A stretch of 64,000 nt of DNA from Sistotremastrum niveocremeum HHB9708 (GCA_001630475.1 KV419409.1:186001-250000); one strand, 5' to 3'. Numbered from the stretch's first letter, positions 47,239 to 59,254 are shown. Numbers and translations: made by a program. Notes: generated by a model not told the origin, from the sequence alone.

Positions 47239-50200
47239 CTCGGGAATCTTAGCTTTGGGGCAAAAAGTATCTGGGTCGACATCGATCGGAGTTTGGAATC
47301 TTGGCTAATAGTTCAGGGCCCATGTGACGAATCCCGCTTTGCTCGGATGGATCTTCTTATCGGCGATCCTTGTCCAGATCTATTTCCAGATCGGGAACTC
47401 TCATCTCCTTTCTTGCCCTTTGCACGCCCTCCTTTCATAGATCCAAGCATCATATATGCGCTTCTCTCACGCCCGCTGTGCGCTCCGCAATAAACATATT
47501 GCCTTCTCGATTCCAATCGACTCCCGGAGCTTCCCGGATGACCTCTTCGTCATCCAAGTCGCCGAGCAAGACCATCGTCCATCCAATCTCGTCGCCCACG
47601 TGATCCCTCCATATTTCCAGCATTTTGGTTTGTCTCCGAGATGCAACGCTATCACGCTATCATGAGCACGGACAGCTTGCTTCACTCGTAACCCTGCTAA
47701 TCCTAGCCCTGCTCGAGTCTAGCCTAGCCAAGGACAGCAATACCCCGAGAAATCGCACGCACCCTGGGTGCATATCCGCCACGCAGTGGTACCTCCCGAA
47801 TTACTGTAATTTGGAAGATCGATATGACCGAGGGTCGAAGCCCAGGCTACCAGCCTGACGGCGTACATGTACATGTATTAACAACTGTCTATGCCCATTA
47901 CTAATGAAATCAAAAAATCAAAGAAGCTCGCGGGATCTCATCGCGGTCAATAGCATCCATGACACCTCGAGACATCCTCGAGGTTCCCTCGTTCACAACG
48001 TCCACGGCTCATCGTATCGAACTTGCTATCTCGATACCATCTGCTCATCTCATCTCCCATCTTCTCATCGCTGCATCGTTGAGCCAGGGCGAATCTCCAA
48101 AGAAATTCCGAGCCGTCCCAATATCCAGATCGATCAATCGATCAATCAAACGTAAAACGCCTCATTACGTACAAAGTGTTCCAAACAAAGCAACTCAAAT
48201 CCCACAACAAGCCACAACCCTCATTTCCAATCGACAGGCTTCTAAGTTGCCGAGAGCTTCCCGGCTGCCGGAACCCTTTTCTTCTGTTTCTCTTTGTTCA
48301 GAATTACTATATAAGGAGTGCTAAGCGGTGGCTCAGGGTATCGTGAGAACGGAGCTGTCATGATGCCTATCGCTTCTTTCCCGCGTTTGGGATGTGTCCA
48401 ATGGCGTCTGCCGAGCACAGATCTGGTCTTCCCTTTCATGCTAAAACGCCTCTCACACGCATGAACCTCTACTCTCTTGTTCGTCGCGATATTCCAACCT
48501 CTTTTCTGACTGTGATAAAGTGTGCATTTCTCTTTTTCCAATGGGTCTACAGTCGCCTCCACGATCGAGCAGCAGCGCGGATAATTTAGCCAATTTTCTC
48601 TGGCCTTCTCTCATTTATACACTTTGGGGATTGGTGGAGCCCAGCACGCATCGTGCCCAGACGCACTTTCACGAACAGATGTTCTACGCGCGCAACGATC
48701 CGGCCTCGCGACTGACGATTTTGCTATTCCACTTACTGCTTATAACAATGCAATCCCGGCTTTTTTTCTCAACGACTTCTCCACACGTTGCATTGCTCCT
48801 TGTGCGATCTAAAGCCGCATTTCTATGCCTTCTCCTCGGTCCTAAACTCTCTTTCGAGTTCGGGCACACCGTTCGGTCGATTTTCAAGGATGATTTGGTC
48901 TTCTCATTTCAGCCGACCTTTCCCTCCCAAACGGAAGTATCTCCACTTCAGTCCGTCAATATCTCAATAAATTCTTTCGCAATATTATAATTCTCTCGAA
49001 CCAGTGGCCGCTGGAATGTCAACCGAGCTTTCATCGTTGCACTCAGTCATTCAAGCTCTTAGGCAATCGTCTTCCATTCTCGTTCCGCAGTCGTCGGCGC
49101 AACCACGAGGAGTAACAAGCACTCATACATTCTTGAGCACTCCTCAGATACACCGACCCAAACACACGATGCCTATTTCTCCCTCTCTCCGAAAAATTAA
49201 TCCGGACTTCTTCTCTAGGGGCCGAGCGGTACTCCTTTCGCAAAGAACCTCTTTCGGCAACAACTAGGCTCAATTCGCCGCTCACTCCGAACTTGGAGTC
49301 CGCAACATGCTCACCCCGGATGACGACCCCTATGTCATCGTGCCAGTGGCGTTGAAACGTTTCTTTGAAACTTTGAATCCAAAGTATACCAAGAGCACAA
49401 GACGGTGGCTAAGATAACGACGGTCGGGCATCCTCCGAGGCTAGCTCGAATAAAACACGAGGCTGATAGTACCTACCACCCAGCTCAAGATAGTCTTAGT
49501 GGCGGGAACGAGCGACGGTGCTTATCTAGTGCAACAGTCGTACACCGTCTGACAATCTGACAACCTTCACGCTCTTCGAGTTACGCCATGATCCTCCTTT
49601 GTTTGTTTTGCCACTCCAGGATATATGAAACTGGTGCTGACATATAAATTGATAAACGTGAGAAATATTTTCCCTGTATAACTAGACCTCTCCTCTTTAG
49701 ACGCATGGTCATTTGAGAAAATTATGCCAAAGGCCGATCGACATCACTCCACGGCCGCGCGCAGGGACCATTCGGACAAGCGAACGCCAATAAATAGATC
49801 CAAGCAGATTGACGGGTTCAAATCTCATGCACATCAAGGAAAACATTGGAATCTGCAGGGTCGGTCTGCTCGGTTACGCTACCTGGATCAAAATCCACAT
49901 GCATGCTCATGCGGGAGGCCCTGCATCCCCGAGAACAAGTTTGAATCTAGGTTCCTGGAAACCTGCTACCGCTAATGCAGTCCGCAGACCGAAGGCTTGG
50001 TGGCGTCGAACGCCGATTTTAGATCTATCCAATGATCGATTCGCTCCAACTTGGGTGTTTGATCAACTGGAACTCCGCATCTCCAGGCACACTGCTAGTA
50101 CTCGGTCAGGGTCAACACTGGAGAGCGTGGTTCGCCTAGTTCCTCTATGAATATGCCTAGATCTTGTGCTAAGCTTGGTGCTAAGCGTGGGTATTATATT

Positions 50201-50336
50201 GTTACTACAGTAGTTAGGTGATGCGCTGGCTCTCCAAACCTCTCTCACACCAGTCGACGAACTCACACAATCCCACTGGTCGAACGTTGTCCTCCCGGGC
50301 CTTCTCGAGTCGGCATAGCTGGATCATCCTAGAAGC
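47239..50336. other. Long intergenic stretch
   Basis: 3.1 kb, the largest gap in the window, between the start of the GATA factor gene (-) and the start of the NLR gene (+). Many AG- and CT-rich pieces but no frame with a domain or a consistent splice pattern. A long upstream region is common for developmental regulators. Confidence 0.45.
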
Positions 50337-53300
50337 ATGGCTTCACATGTTGAGGAGATGAGACAAGGGCTCATTCCGGGGACGCACAATCAGAAGGACA
50401 TATTACTCCAAGGATTGAACAATCTCGCGAGTTTATCGCCGTTACCTTATCCCAAGGCTATCGCGAGTTTAGCGTTGTTGATTTACGAGGTAATTCTATT
50501 CACGAGAAGGTTATTGATATCATGGTCTGAATATTACACAGGCATCGGCGGTAAGCAGGTCAACTCTAAGTCTTTTGTGCTTGGATCGAATAAGAAAATT
50601 CGGCAGCAATCAAAGAAGCATAGTGAAGACATGCGAATACTAGGGGGAGTCAGAGTTGAGGGCAAATCGGATTTGGGGGCGATTCTGCGCGGATTCTCAA
50701 TTTGGATTCGGAGCAGAATCCAGCCAGAATCCTGATTCAACTTTGACCACCCCCATGTAACGAAGGATTCGACACCGATTCTGGCGGGGTTATCCATGCA
50801 GGATTTTGCACTCAGATTGTCCTCCGTGATGCCGGTGTTGATCAGAAGAATCACTGTTTGGACAAATCAGGAAATTTGCCATCCTTCCCAGTTGGCTGGA
50901 TGTTGTGAGATGCCGACAAGTATAGTAAAGTGAGTAAATGGCCTCGTCGGTAGTTTCAAGAGATGTCCAAGAGTTATGTCAAATGCTTGATGGATTTGAG
51001 AAAATTAATGATGCTAGTTAGAGCTATACAGTTGGGAACCAAGACACCCGAAGAGCCCGAGAGTCAAGGGCACATGATTCGCTAGCTCTATCAGGAAGGA
51101 GTCTCTGAATCCGAAGCAGAATCCATAACGCAAAATCGGATTCGCATGTCGAATCGGCTCAAAAGGCGATTCGACATGGATTCGCGATTCGCGGATTCTG
51201 CGCGAATCCGCCCAGAATCCGCTCAGAATCGATTCTGCGAATCCTTCCCGAATCCTCTCAGAATCTAGTTCGTCCCTAACTCTGACTCCCCCTACTGACG
51301 GATATGGCTCTTGAATCCGCATGGACGATATCAAGTGCATTGCAAGACATGGGCGATACCATCACCGAATCAATAATTCGGGCAACGGGACAACTCCTTC
51401 GAACCTTGGAAGGCATTGTCAATAGGTTCAGAAAACGCTCTGGGAAAGGAAAAATCACAAGGATGTTTTCCAGTGGTAGCGATGCAAGCTTCGTTAGGGA
51501 GTGTGAACGAGACCTTGACAATGCGATCTCTGTCTTTCTAGTACGTGAAATTGTTCGTGTGACCAAGGACCTCTGTTTGACAGATACTTAGTTTCAGGCC
51601 GAACTCAGCAATCTCAGAATTTCTGGAAAAATCAAGCATAATACTCACGCTTTTCACGACGATATGGATGACTCGATTGTTCATGCCAGAAAAGCCCAAC
51701 AAGAGATAGTGAAAGTCTCAGTCAATAATGAGAAGGAGAGGGAAGTCCTTCGAACGTAAGAAGTTTCGGCTTGCTGGGGCAGATATTGAGGAACCCTTTC
51801 AGTAATTTTCATTTACCGCCAGCACCTCCGATTTTCTACGGTCGAGACGAGATTGTTCAGATAGTCATATCACAGCTTGTACCGTCTCAAGACGAAAAAC
51901 AGGCAGGACATACGGCGATATTGGGGACTGGAGGGATTGGCAAAACCAGTGTCGCACTATCGGTTATCCATTCCCCGGCCATTCAAGCCCATTTTCAAGA
52001 ACACAGATATTTTATCGCCTGTGATTCCTTGATGGATCCTGATGGGATCATCACGGCGTTGGCAACTGCATTCAATATTTCAGCCTCTGGAAATCTATCC
52101 AGTCGGCAGAAAAGTGTGCTGAGCCAATTGGGAAGATACGTAGGCTTCGTTGGCCGGCCTATACTTATCTTTCTCGATAATTTCGAAACTCCTTGGGAAC
52201 CGCCTTCTACTCGAGGTCAAGTTGAGGAAATCCTCAGCAATCTCGCAGGGACACCGAACGTGACGATATTACTGACGATGAGAGGAGCAGAACGACCTTA
52301 CGGTGTCCCATGGAGCCGGCCATTTTTGCCTCCTGTGAGTACGTTGGACAACGACTCAGCAAGAAAATTATTCCTCATGATGTCCGATGTCCCAGAGGAT
52401 GACCCCACGCTCTTTGAACTCTTGGATGCACTAGACAATCTTCCGCTCGCTGTGTCACTGATGGCAAATCTTGCCCAATATAGTGGGACTTGCGGACAGC
52501 TGTTGAAGAGGTGGAAGATGGAGCGAACTGCGATGTTGAATAGAGGAGACGAGAATCGACTTACGAATCTCGACGTTTCCATCCAGGTCTCCCTCTCCAG
52601 CGAGCGTTTACAGATATCTCCAATTACATTATCGCTGCTCCAAATCCTCTCCATGCTACCTGACGGTGCGCATACCTCGGAGCTTGTAGCGATGTCAATC
52701 AATCATCAGGACGTCCCCGGTGCCATCACGATTCTTCGACAAGTCGCCCTGGTTCAGGAGTCGGGATCGACAGGACGGATACGAATGTTGTCGCCTGTCA
52801 GAGAGCATCTTAGATCCTACTATCCCATTGACGAAGCTGCCCTGGATCGCCTGGAACAATATTTCGCACATTTGATTCTCTCGACGGACGTTGAGCATGA
52901 GCGATATGACAATATGCAGGCGATTGAATGTGTTCGAGATCAGATGGGAAACATCTTCACGGTATTCTCGAAAGCCTTTGACGATAGTCGCATTCCGCCT
53001 CTCCAAACTATTCGAGCATGTGCTTACCTCCGGCACTTTTCTGGTGCCGCAACACCGGGAACGATAATTCTGTTGGTTGAATCCGCCACTGCGGCAGCCA
53101 AGAAGACCCAAAACCTAGAATTGGAAGGTGTCTGCACGCTCTCACACCTTCTTCTGAACGGGGCGGTACAACGAAGTCAATCGCTACCGATCCTAGAACA
53201 CATCGTCAAATTGTATTCAGGTATCGAAAATCCGGACCCGTCAGCGAGAAAGGGTCACGCACAATGTCTTCGGCACCAAGCAGAATACCTTTACCGGAGT

Positions 53301-54395
53301 GGGGAACATGAACGTGCAAAAGGCGTTTTATCCGAGGCAATGACCATCAGCAGAGAGTATGGTTTCCAAGCAGAGGAAAGCAACTGCTTGGTGACGCTCG
53401 CGCACATCTACGAGCTCCAGGATAAGTTGCAAGACGCCTTGGAAGCGGCATACAAAGCTCTTGAGGTCGCTGAGTCCCACTCTTATCCCATGATACAAGC
53501 CTATTGCTATGGGTTTTTATCCGGCATTCATTATCTGCGCTCCGCATATCCGGTGGCTGGATCGTGTGCCAGGAAGGCCATCGACATACAGCTTCCTATC
53601 AAAGGGGAGTCAGCAGGCGTTGCGAAGGATTTGTACTCGCTCGGGGACGTCTATCTAATGCAATCACGTCTAGGCCCGGCGCAAGAGGTCCTTGAAAGAT
53701 CATATGCGATTTTCGCCAGACGTGGCAAATCAGACTGGATGGCGAGCATATCGACTGCCTTCGGACGCATCTGTCTCCTCCGCTCGGATTTCATGAAAGC
53801 CATATCACATTTCCATATCTCCCTGCAGAAATGGATCGAACTGGGCTGGGTAGGCGAACAAGCGGTTAGCCTGCAAGCTATTGCAGAAACTGAATTAACT
53901 CTTGGTAATCATGTCACTGCTCGCTCGCACTTACTGGAGGCAAGGAAATTATTCCACAAGAATGGAGATATCGGCAATTGGAGAGAAAGCCCAGTCATCA
54001 TGTTTCAAGGGGATGTCGAGCTCCTCCAAGGCAATCTGAATGGAGCATCGAAATTCTTCATCCAATCGCTTCTAATTCATCGAAAGATGTCTAACAGAGC
54101 TGGGATGGCAGACTGTATAAGGAGACTGGGTGATGTGGCATTTGATATGGAAGATATGGAAACGGCGGAATCATGCTTCAGGGCCGCCATTGACTTGATT
54201 CAATGGTTGGGCGTAAATCGCCAGTTAGCGGAGTGTTGGTCGAGGTTGGGCGAGGTTCAGTTTATACAAGGCGATCTGGACTTTGGACTGGAAAGCGAGA
54301 ACCGAGCACTAGAATTATATATAAGAGCAGAGGACAGCGTCGGCGAAGAAGCCACTCGAAAGAGGATAGCAAGTCGTTCGAAACGTGACCCGTAG
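50337..54395 (+). CDS. NLR/STAND protein (MLKL-like N-terminus, NB-ARC, TPR), exon split by a transposon
   Basis: Exons: 50337-50489, 50542-50550 (9 nt), 50607-50642 continued at 51295-51540, 51598-51755 and 51803-54395. Leaving out the element 50643-51292 and one TA, all phases close to 1064 aa. N-terminal helices (YPKAIASLALLIYE; LRTLEGIVNRFRKR; DLDNAISVFLAELSN) resemble the MLKL-like four-helix domain of fungal NLRs. The NB-ARC part has FYGRDEIV, P-loop GTGGIGKTSVAL, Walker B PILIFLDNFET, TILLTMRG and DNLPLAVSLMANLA. From about residue 580 TPR-like pairs follow (SLGDVYLMQSRLGPAQEVLE; RLGDVAFDMEDMETAESCF). Family role: non-self recognition and regulated cell death. As it stands, either a shorter protein starts at an internal ATG such as 51304, or the gene is dead. 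Confidence 0.8.
50643..51292. mobile_element. Non-autonomous DNA transposon (MITE-like), TA target duplication
   Basis: 650 bp. The ends are inverted repeats: GGGGGAGTCAGAGTT opens the element and its exact complement closes it, and both are followed inward by AGGG-like sequence with one offset base. TA stands on each side (50641-50642 and 51293-51294), as in Tc1/mariner-type insertion. There is no transposase frame. The inside is packed with some two dozen GAATC/GATTC units, including the palindrome CAGAATCGATTCTG at 51224-51237. Superfamily from TSD and TIR only. Confidence 0.8.
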
Positions 54396-55119
54396 TTTAG
54401 TACGTTCCAGTCGCGTTTTTTCAGTAAGTAGCGATAATCAAGCTCGGCAGAATATTAAGGGGCTCAATTGAACACAGAGCTCAACGTCGACGATGGCAGG
54501 GAACAACTGCAGTCAAGCAAGACATTGAAGCAAGAGTCAAGTGAAAATTTCAGATTGATCGGCAACCGGATGCATATGAGCCCGACTCATCGCCACCTAG
54601 CTTGTTACTGCCACTTCTGCAAAGAACTTTTTGTTCAGTAAGCTATTGTCATAATGCTGGAATTCGATCCTTCTCTACGTCTTCATCTATTCTTCTGCGC
54701 TGGTCTGGATGGCTCCGGATACTCACCTGACGGCACAGAAAATGGCCGTCTTCACCGCTCGGTATCTCCACATCAACTTGCCTTCGATAGTGTCGCAGAA
54801 CATCCATGAGGAGATGAGATATTCAACATCCGAGACCGGATTGTCGTATCTGCCTATCACGTCCATTATACACTGAGAGGCTTCTCGTCATTGCGGAAAC
54901 ATGTCCATTCAAATATATCGTGGAGACCGTGACCATGATATCGACTCGCCGCAACAATACACAGATGTGCGATGGCAGCATCAGCTAGTATCCTCACTAG
55001 TTTTTTGGAATTGCGAATCCTGAGTCAGCGGCAACCGTCCTACTACTCTCAACTTATACTGATAGTACACCCCGCCACCACCACTATTATTCCTTTCTCT
55101 TCTTGCTTGATTCGGATCC
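54396..55119. other. Intergenic stretch with no supported gene
   Basis: 724 bp, 3' flanks of two converging genes. No gene seen. Confidence 0.45.
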
Positions 55120-55529
55120 TCACAAACGTGCAGACGGGGTCGGTGTGAGTGTCGGTGTGCTAGACGCAGGAGGAGGCTTTCCTGATATCAATGTGCCGTT
55201 CACGGCATGAACTGACACACTCGACTTACCGAGAATATTCCGCATCCACATCTGACAACCCCATTATCAATCGTACATAACTGAGGGCACGTAGATGTTG
55301 AGCTCGTCGTATGCGATGGAGAGTGTGTCGTCGGCGCTGGTGTACTCGTTGATGTCGATCTCTGTGGGTGTGTAAGTTCGGCTTAATCTCTCTTGGCATT
55401 TCTTGGAACAAGTCGACTCACGGAAGAACTTCTTGGCTCAATCGGATTCGATAACCCAGGCACGATGAGCAGCAGTATCACCGCTATTCTACTGACGGAT
55501 GCGAAGTCCTTGCATACGAGGTAAACCAT
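55120..55529 (-). CDS. Small secreted Ser/Thr- and Cys-containing protein
   Basis: Two exons are firm: 55422-55529 and 55230-55361, intron 60 nt, phase 0. The start MVYLVCKDFASVSRIAVILL has a hydrophobic LLLIVPGLS core and reads as a signal peptide. The second exon encodes a Ser/Thr/Pro-rich stretch and then CPQLCTIDNGVVRCGCGIF, four Cys in 17 residues. A third exon probably begins at 55181 after a 48-nt intron. The sensible Pro/Thr-rich ending (stop at 55120-55122) is one phase off, so the 3' end is unresolved. Small, secreted and Cys-rich fits effector- or wall-type proteins; no family recognised. Confidence 0.45.
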
Positions 55530-55619
55530 GCTACTGGGATTCTGGGATGGAGGTTGAGGATAAGGCTTTCTACCGTCGAGCCTTTACATGTATGAAGCTC
55601 CCGTCTGGCTTATGAACTG

Positions 55620-55840
55620 TCACTGTGCGGACGATCCAGGGGCCGAAAGCAACCGAAACTGGGGCTTCGGGGATAGAAGCCCCAATGGCCGGTGCTTCGA
55701 TGTCACTGCCATTTCCGGAACAAATTGGGCGGGACATCGACACCCCACTGGCTGGGGGTTTTTGTCATGACGATCGCAAGCCCGAGAACTCAATTGAGAA
55801 GCCCCAGGAGATGTGCACTCCAGCTGGGGCTTTCTGTCCC
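55620..55840 (+). repeat. Hairpin-rich GGGGCT repeat, copy 1
   Basis: Begins CTGTGCGGACGATCCAGGGGCC. Holds a perfect 8-bp stem (GGGGCTTC 55661-55668 with GAAGCCCC 55676-55683) and a second stem, AAGCCCCAG with CTGGGGCTT, near 55799-55832. Shares its outer end and a CCCCA-GCCAG-TGGGG-type hairpin with copy 2. Confidence 0.6.
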
Positions 55841-57002
55841 AGTGTCAATTTTGCGAGAAGAAAAATAGTATGACAGTTTAAATAGTGTATTAGCTCCCGA
55901 TCCATAACCCGTTTAGTGTACAAAAATCCTGCCTTGTCCACTCTTCACTTGTAATGGATTTTCTAATCAACACATAAACAATCTGAAATGCACACTTGTA
56001 CATCAGTCGAGGCCAAGTCTATACTCCGCTAAGGCGCGATCGATCTGAGCGCCAAAGTCCGCCGGCGCTTAATCCCTGTGCTCTTTCCTCTCGACGACGA
56101 CAACCCGCGTTCTCTAAGCCCCGTGTAGGCCGCATCACACGTAACCATCATTCAATTGACGTTGATGCACACCCACATGAAAATCAGACCAAGTCACGGA
56201 TTCCAAAGAAGCGACAAGGATGAATACGGTATGCGTCTGATCACTCATACATACCGCCAAATGCTCATTGCTTATTCGAAGGCGATCGTTATCATTGGAG
56301 GCTTAGAAGGTGAGGATGTTCCTCCTTCTCAGGACTCACTTCACTCTCGTTCTCGCATCAGGGCTTTGTGAACAGCGATCGAGACGCGACTCGACTAGTA
56401 GCAGCAAGACCACTGTCGCCCAGCACCGGAATATGCACCGGAACATGACGCGAAGATAGAAAGTGGCCGATATGGACGAGTTGAGGCTTGGGTAATAGAT
56501 GGGATATGAAGATGGCAAAGTGAAAGGTCGAGCTATTGAGGCGAGTCTCCTCTTCGTATTCACGTAAGCGAATAATTGATGCAAAACATTGTAAGAAGAC
56601 TTATGAGAAGATCTAGTTGGAGATGGCATCGCGGAGTTCTTCATGATGGTGGTCGGCTCTGTGAGTACCATATATGCGCACAAATACGGTTCAATACTGA
56701 GAGCTTTCGACGCAGAGAAGAGTATCCCACGAGAATCTTCAACGATGAGACAGCAATGGCGAAGAAAGCGACGGGATGCTTCGGGTGGGATCGATTCAAA
56801 TGCGGACGGCGACGAGGAAGTCGAAGTTGTAGGATCAGCATAGAGGGTCGACATGCAGACGACGAAGTAGGATTCATCGAGGGGTGTGAGACGGGCAGTA
56901 TGACCGTAATATAATTTGTGATGCCCTTCAGTCCATGTTGGAAATGCCCAGTGGGATAAGATCAAAGTCATTCTGTAACGTATCTAAAGCTACCGCTACA
57001 AT

Positions 57003-57238
57003 GATACAAAACCCCACTGGCTGGGGTTTCTGCTATGACGGCCCCCTAATCTTATAATATATCCCTGGGGCTTTCCGGACATTTTCGGTTGCTTAAAGCC
57101 CCAGGTTCTGGCCCCTGTGGCTGGGGTTTTTGGGCACCGCGCCATGTACGAAAACCCCAGGGGGCGTGACTTTGTGCCATGCCTGGTGGGGCTTCCCCTG
57201 GGGCTTTTGGCCCCTGGTTCGTCTGCACAGAGTGTGCT
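57003..57238 (-). repeat. Hairpin-rich GGGGCT repeat, copy 2 (inverted)
   Basis: On the minus strand it begins CTGTGCAGACGAACCAGGGGCC, close to copy 1, and ends with CCAGCCAGTGGGGTTTT. Inside are several CTGGGGCTTT / AAAGCCCCAG palindromes. Opposite orientation to copy 1, about 1.2 kb away. Confidence 0.6.
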
Positions 57239-57931
57239 ACAGAAATAAATCAACTGCAGTCGCCTGATCACCTCTGACTCTGCCTATTGGTCCGGCATTT
57301 GACTTCTACTTATTAGACTGCGACAGGTCGCGAGATATTTCCACAGTTCATACGCAGTCGGTACCTTTGCCGAGGACAAGCTCGGTGCCGAATGCACACG
57401 CCATGTGTCAAGAAACGTTAGATGGTGGAAGTGCGGTTGTGTCAAGCCTTGTGTTTTTTTTCTTAACCTGCATAACTCGAGAGCTTCCGGGCTATGCATA
57501 TTGAAATGCAGTCAAGTCAACGATATTCACGGAGTGTTCATTATACACAAAAATACAATCAAACGAGCCTGGCAGCTTCGCAAAGGACGCTGCAAAAGCT
57601 CGCGACACCGACATCAGACAAAGAAACGAGAACAAAAATTTGGATACAACAGTGAAGTAGCATTACACTTAGAGACTCAATGAACAAAGTTCGGGGACCA
57701 GTCGACCAGCCGTCGAGTGTGTGTAGACGGAGGGAGGTTGGCGTGTCTTGTCAATGTCAGGGCTCACAATGCTTTATCTCGAATCCGCTCATCGACAGAA
57801 AGGAGCCTTAGGCGTTGTCGGGATGTCGTCCTGTAGGACTGCGATGCCAAAAATCTGATGCATACACGTCAAAGACAAAATCACATGAAGAATATATACT
57901 AACCCAAAGGAATGCAGTGTACCCAAGATAA

Positions 57932-58675
57932 TTAGTCTTTCTCTTTGGAAACCATGTCGAAAACCCTCCCAGTAGCGTCAAAAGTACCGCACACTCCGAC
58001 TATCCAGTAGAGAAAAACCAACGCAAGAAGGCTGTTCGAAACAGCCCATATTGGCCACTCCGTAGCAACAAATGTCGACTGCGCAATTAGGTTGAACGCG
58101 TAAATATATCCCAAGCCCGTCAATGCCCAAGAAAGAGTGGCTACCAGACGGAACCAGGCCCGACGTTTCCCATAATTCAAGCCTGGGGTGGACTTGGGGA
58201 CGGAAGACATAGTAGAATAATATACAAAGGAGAAAATGACAGTCAAGAAGGGGCCAAGGACCATTGAGCATGCGGAAATACGATTGTCGAAATAGGTAGA
58301 CCATTCCAAGCACGACGGGTTAAGGACCAAGAGTGGCATTGGAATAAGGATATGGATCACGATCTAAAATGGGGTCAGGGGACACCCCAGAGATCGTGCA
58401 ACATGCTTACGGGAGTGATCACGTATTGTAGAAAGGCCGATGAAGGAAGTAATTTCTCTACTCCAGAGAGAAGTTTCACGGGCGATTGGTTACTGCCTGC
58501 CAATGGAGAAGTGCAGTTCAGTCAAAGGAATAATTCAAGATAATATATGAGTAGACTGACCACCTCTAGGAGAGCCATGGGATGTCGTTCTCACAGTTGG
58601 TGTACTCGAGGATAATGCAGCAAAATCTGCCTCGTGCACCTCCAATTCGTCTCTATCAAACGATCGCTTGTTCAT
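57932..58675 (-). CDS. Small four-helix membrane protein, unknown
   Basis: Three exons: 58564-58675, 58411-58496 and 57932-58363; introns 67 and 47 nt, phases close, 209 aa. The start MNKRSFDRDELEVHEADFAA gives a ~60-residue acidic cytosolic arm. Four hydrophobic segments follow: VITPIVIHILIPMPLLVL, VLGPFLTVIFSFVYYS, LVATLSWALTGLGYIYAF and LLALVFLYWIVGVC. The loop between helices 1 and 2 has one Cys (PSCLEW). No family recognised. An upstream in-frame ATG exists at 58840, but the sequence between the two looks like leader. Confidence 0.6.
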
Positions 58676-59254
58676 AGTTCGTTGATGAGGGAATCGAGAG
58701 TACCCAGTGATGGGACAATGTGGCTTAAGTATAAAGGCCGCCTCATTGAGGGAATTTGAACATGAACCGGCACAGCAAAAGTGGTTGCACTGGAGTACTA
58801 CTCCCGAATATGTTCTGGTTGCCGACAAGACCGTTTCCAATTGAGATCGACGGATATGGTTGGCACATTCATTGCCCCTGATCAGCTGAACTGTATTACA
58901 TCAGGAATCATCACTTATCGCTCTGCGCGCAGCGGTGATGTCCATCATGCATCATCGGTTGATACCAGCCTGGAGAATTAAGCCAGCCTTATCTGCGGCC
59001 CAGCTATGAGAGCAGCTCCTGTTGTATCCTCAGCATCCACAGTAGAATGGTCTATGAAAGCGGCCTTGACGACTTTGAAGATACTAAACGCAGCAGTTGC
59101 CTTCAAGTTGTTCAAAGGTTGAGTCAGGGGTCTCGGATGTTGTGTCGGACCACCGCGATGGAGGCGGTATCATTATCAAGAAAATTTTACCCCTCGACAA
59201 TGGCTGTTGGATATCAAGGATACGAGCACAGATTCCCCCCTTATCGCAAACCCT
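58676..59254. promoter_or_regulatory. Divergent promoter region
   Basis: 579 bp between the four-helix membrane protein (-) and F-box paralogue 2 (+). No further gene seen; short frames reaching the F-box ATG have no match in paralogue 1. Confidence 0.4.

Larger units (their letters stand above)
55530..57931. other. Repeat-bearing intergenic region
   Basis: 2.4 kb. Holds two inverted hairpin-rich repeats, listed separately. A 211-codon minus-strand frame at 56336-56971 (MTLILSHWAFPTWTEGHH) lies between them; it has no domain, no homologue in the window and a poor start context, so I do not call it a gene. The remainder is unassigned. Confidence 0.4.

Noticed and set aside
48520-48990. 156-codon plus-strand frame upstream of the NLR gene
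   Set aside because: No domain, no plausible start context and a random-looking composition.
49805-49830. GGTTCAAATC, tRNA B-box-like
   Set aside because: The flanks do not pair as T and acceptor stems and there is no A box.
56336-56971. 211-codon minus-strand frame between the inverted hairpin repeats
   Set aside because: No domain or splice support; kept only as a note, as it could be cargo if the repeats prove to be the ends of one element.
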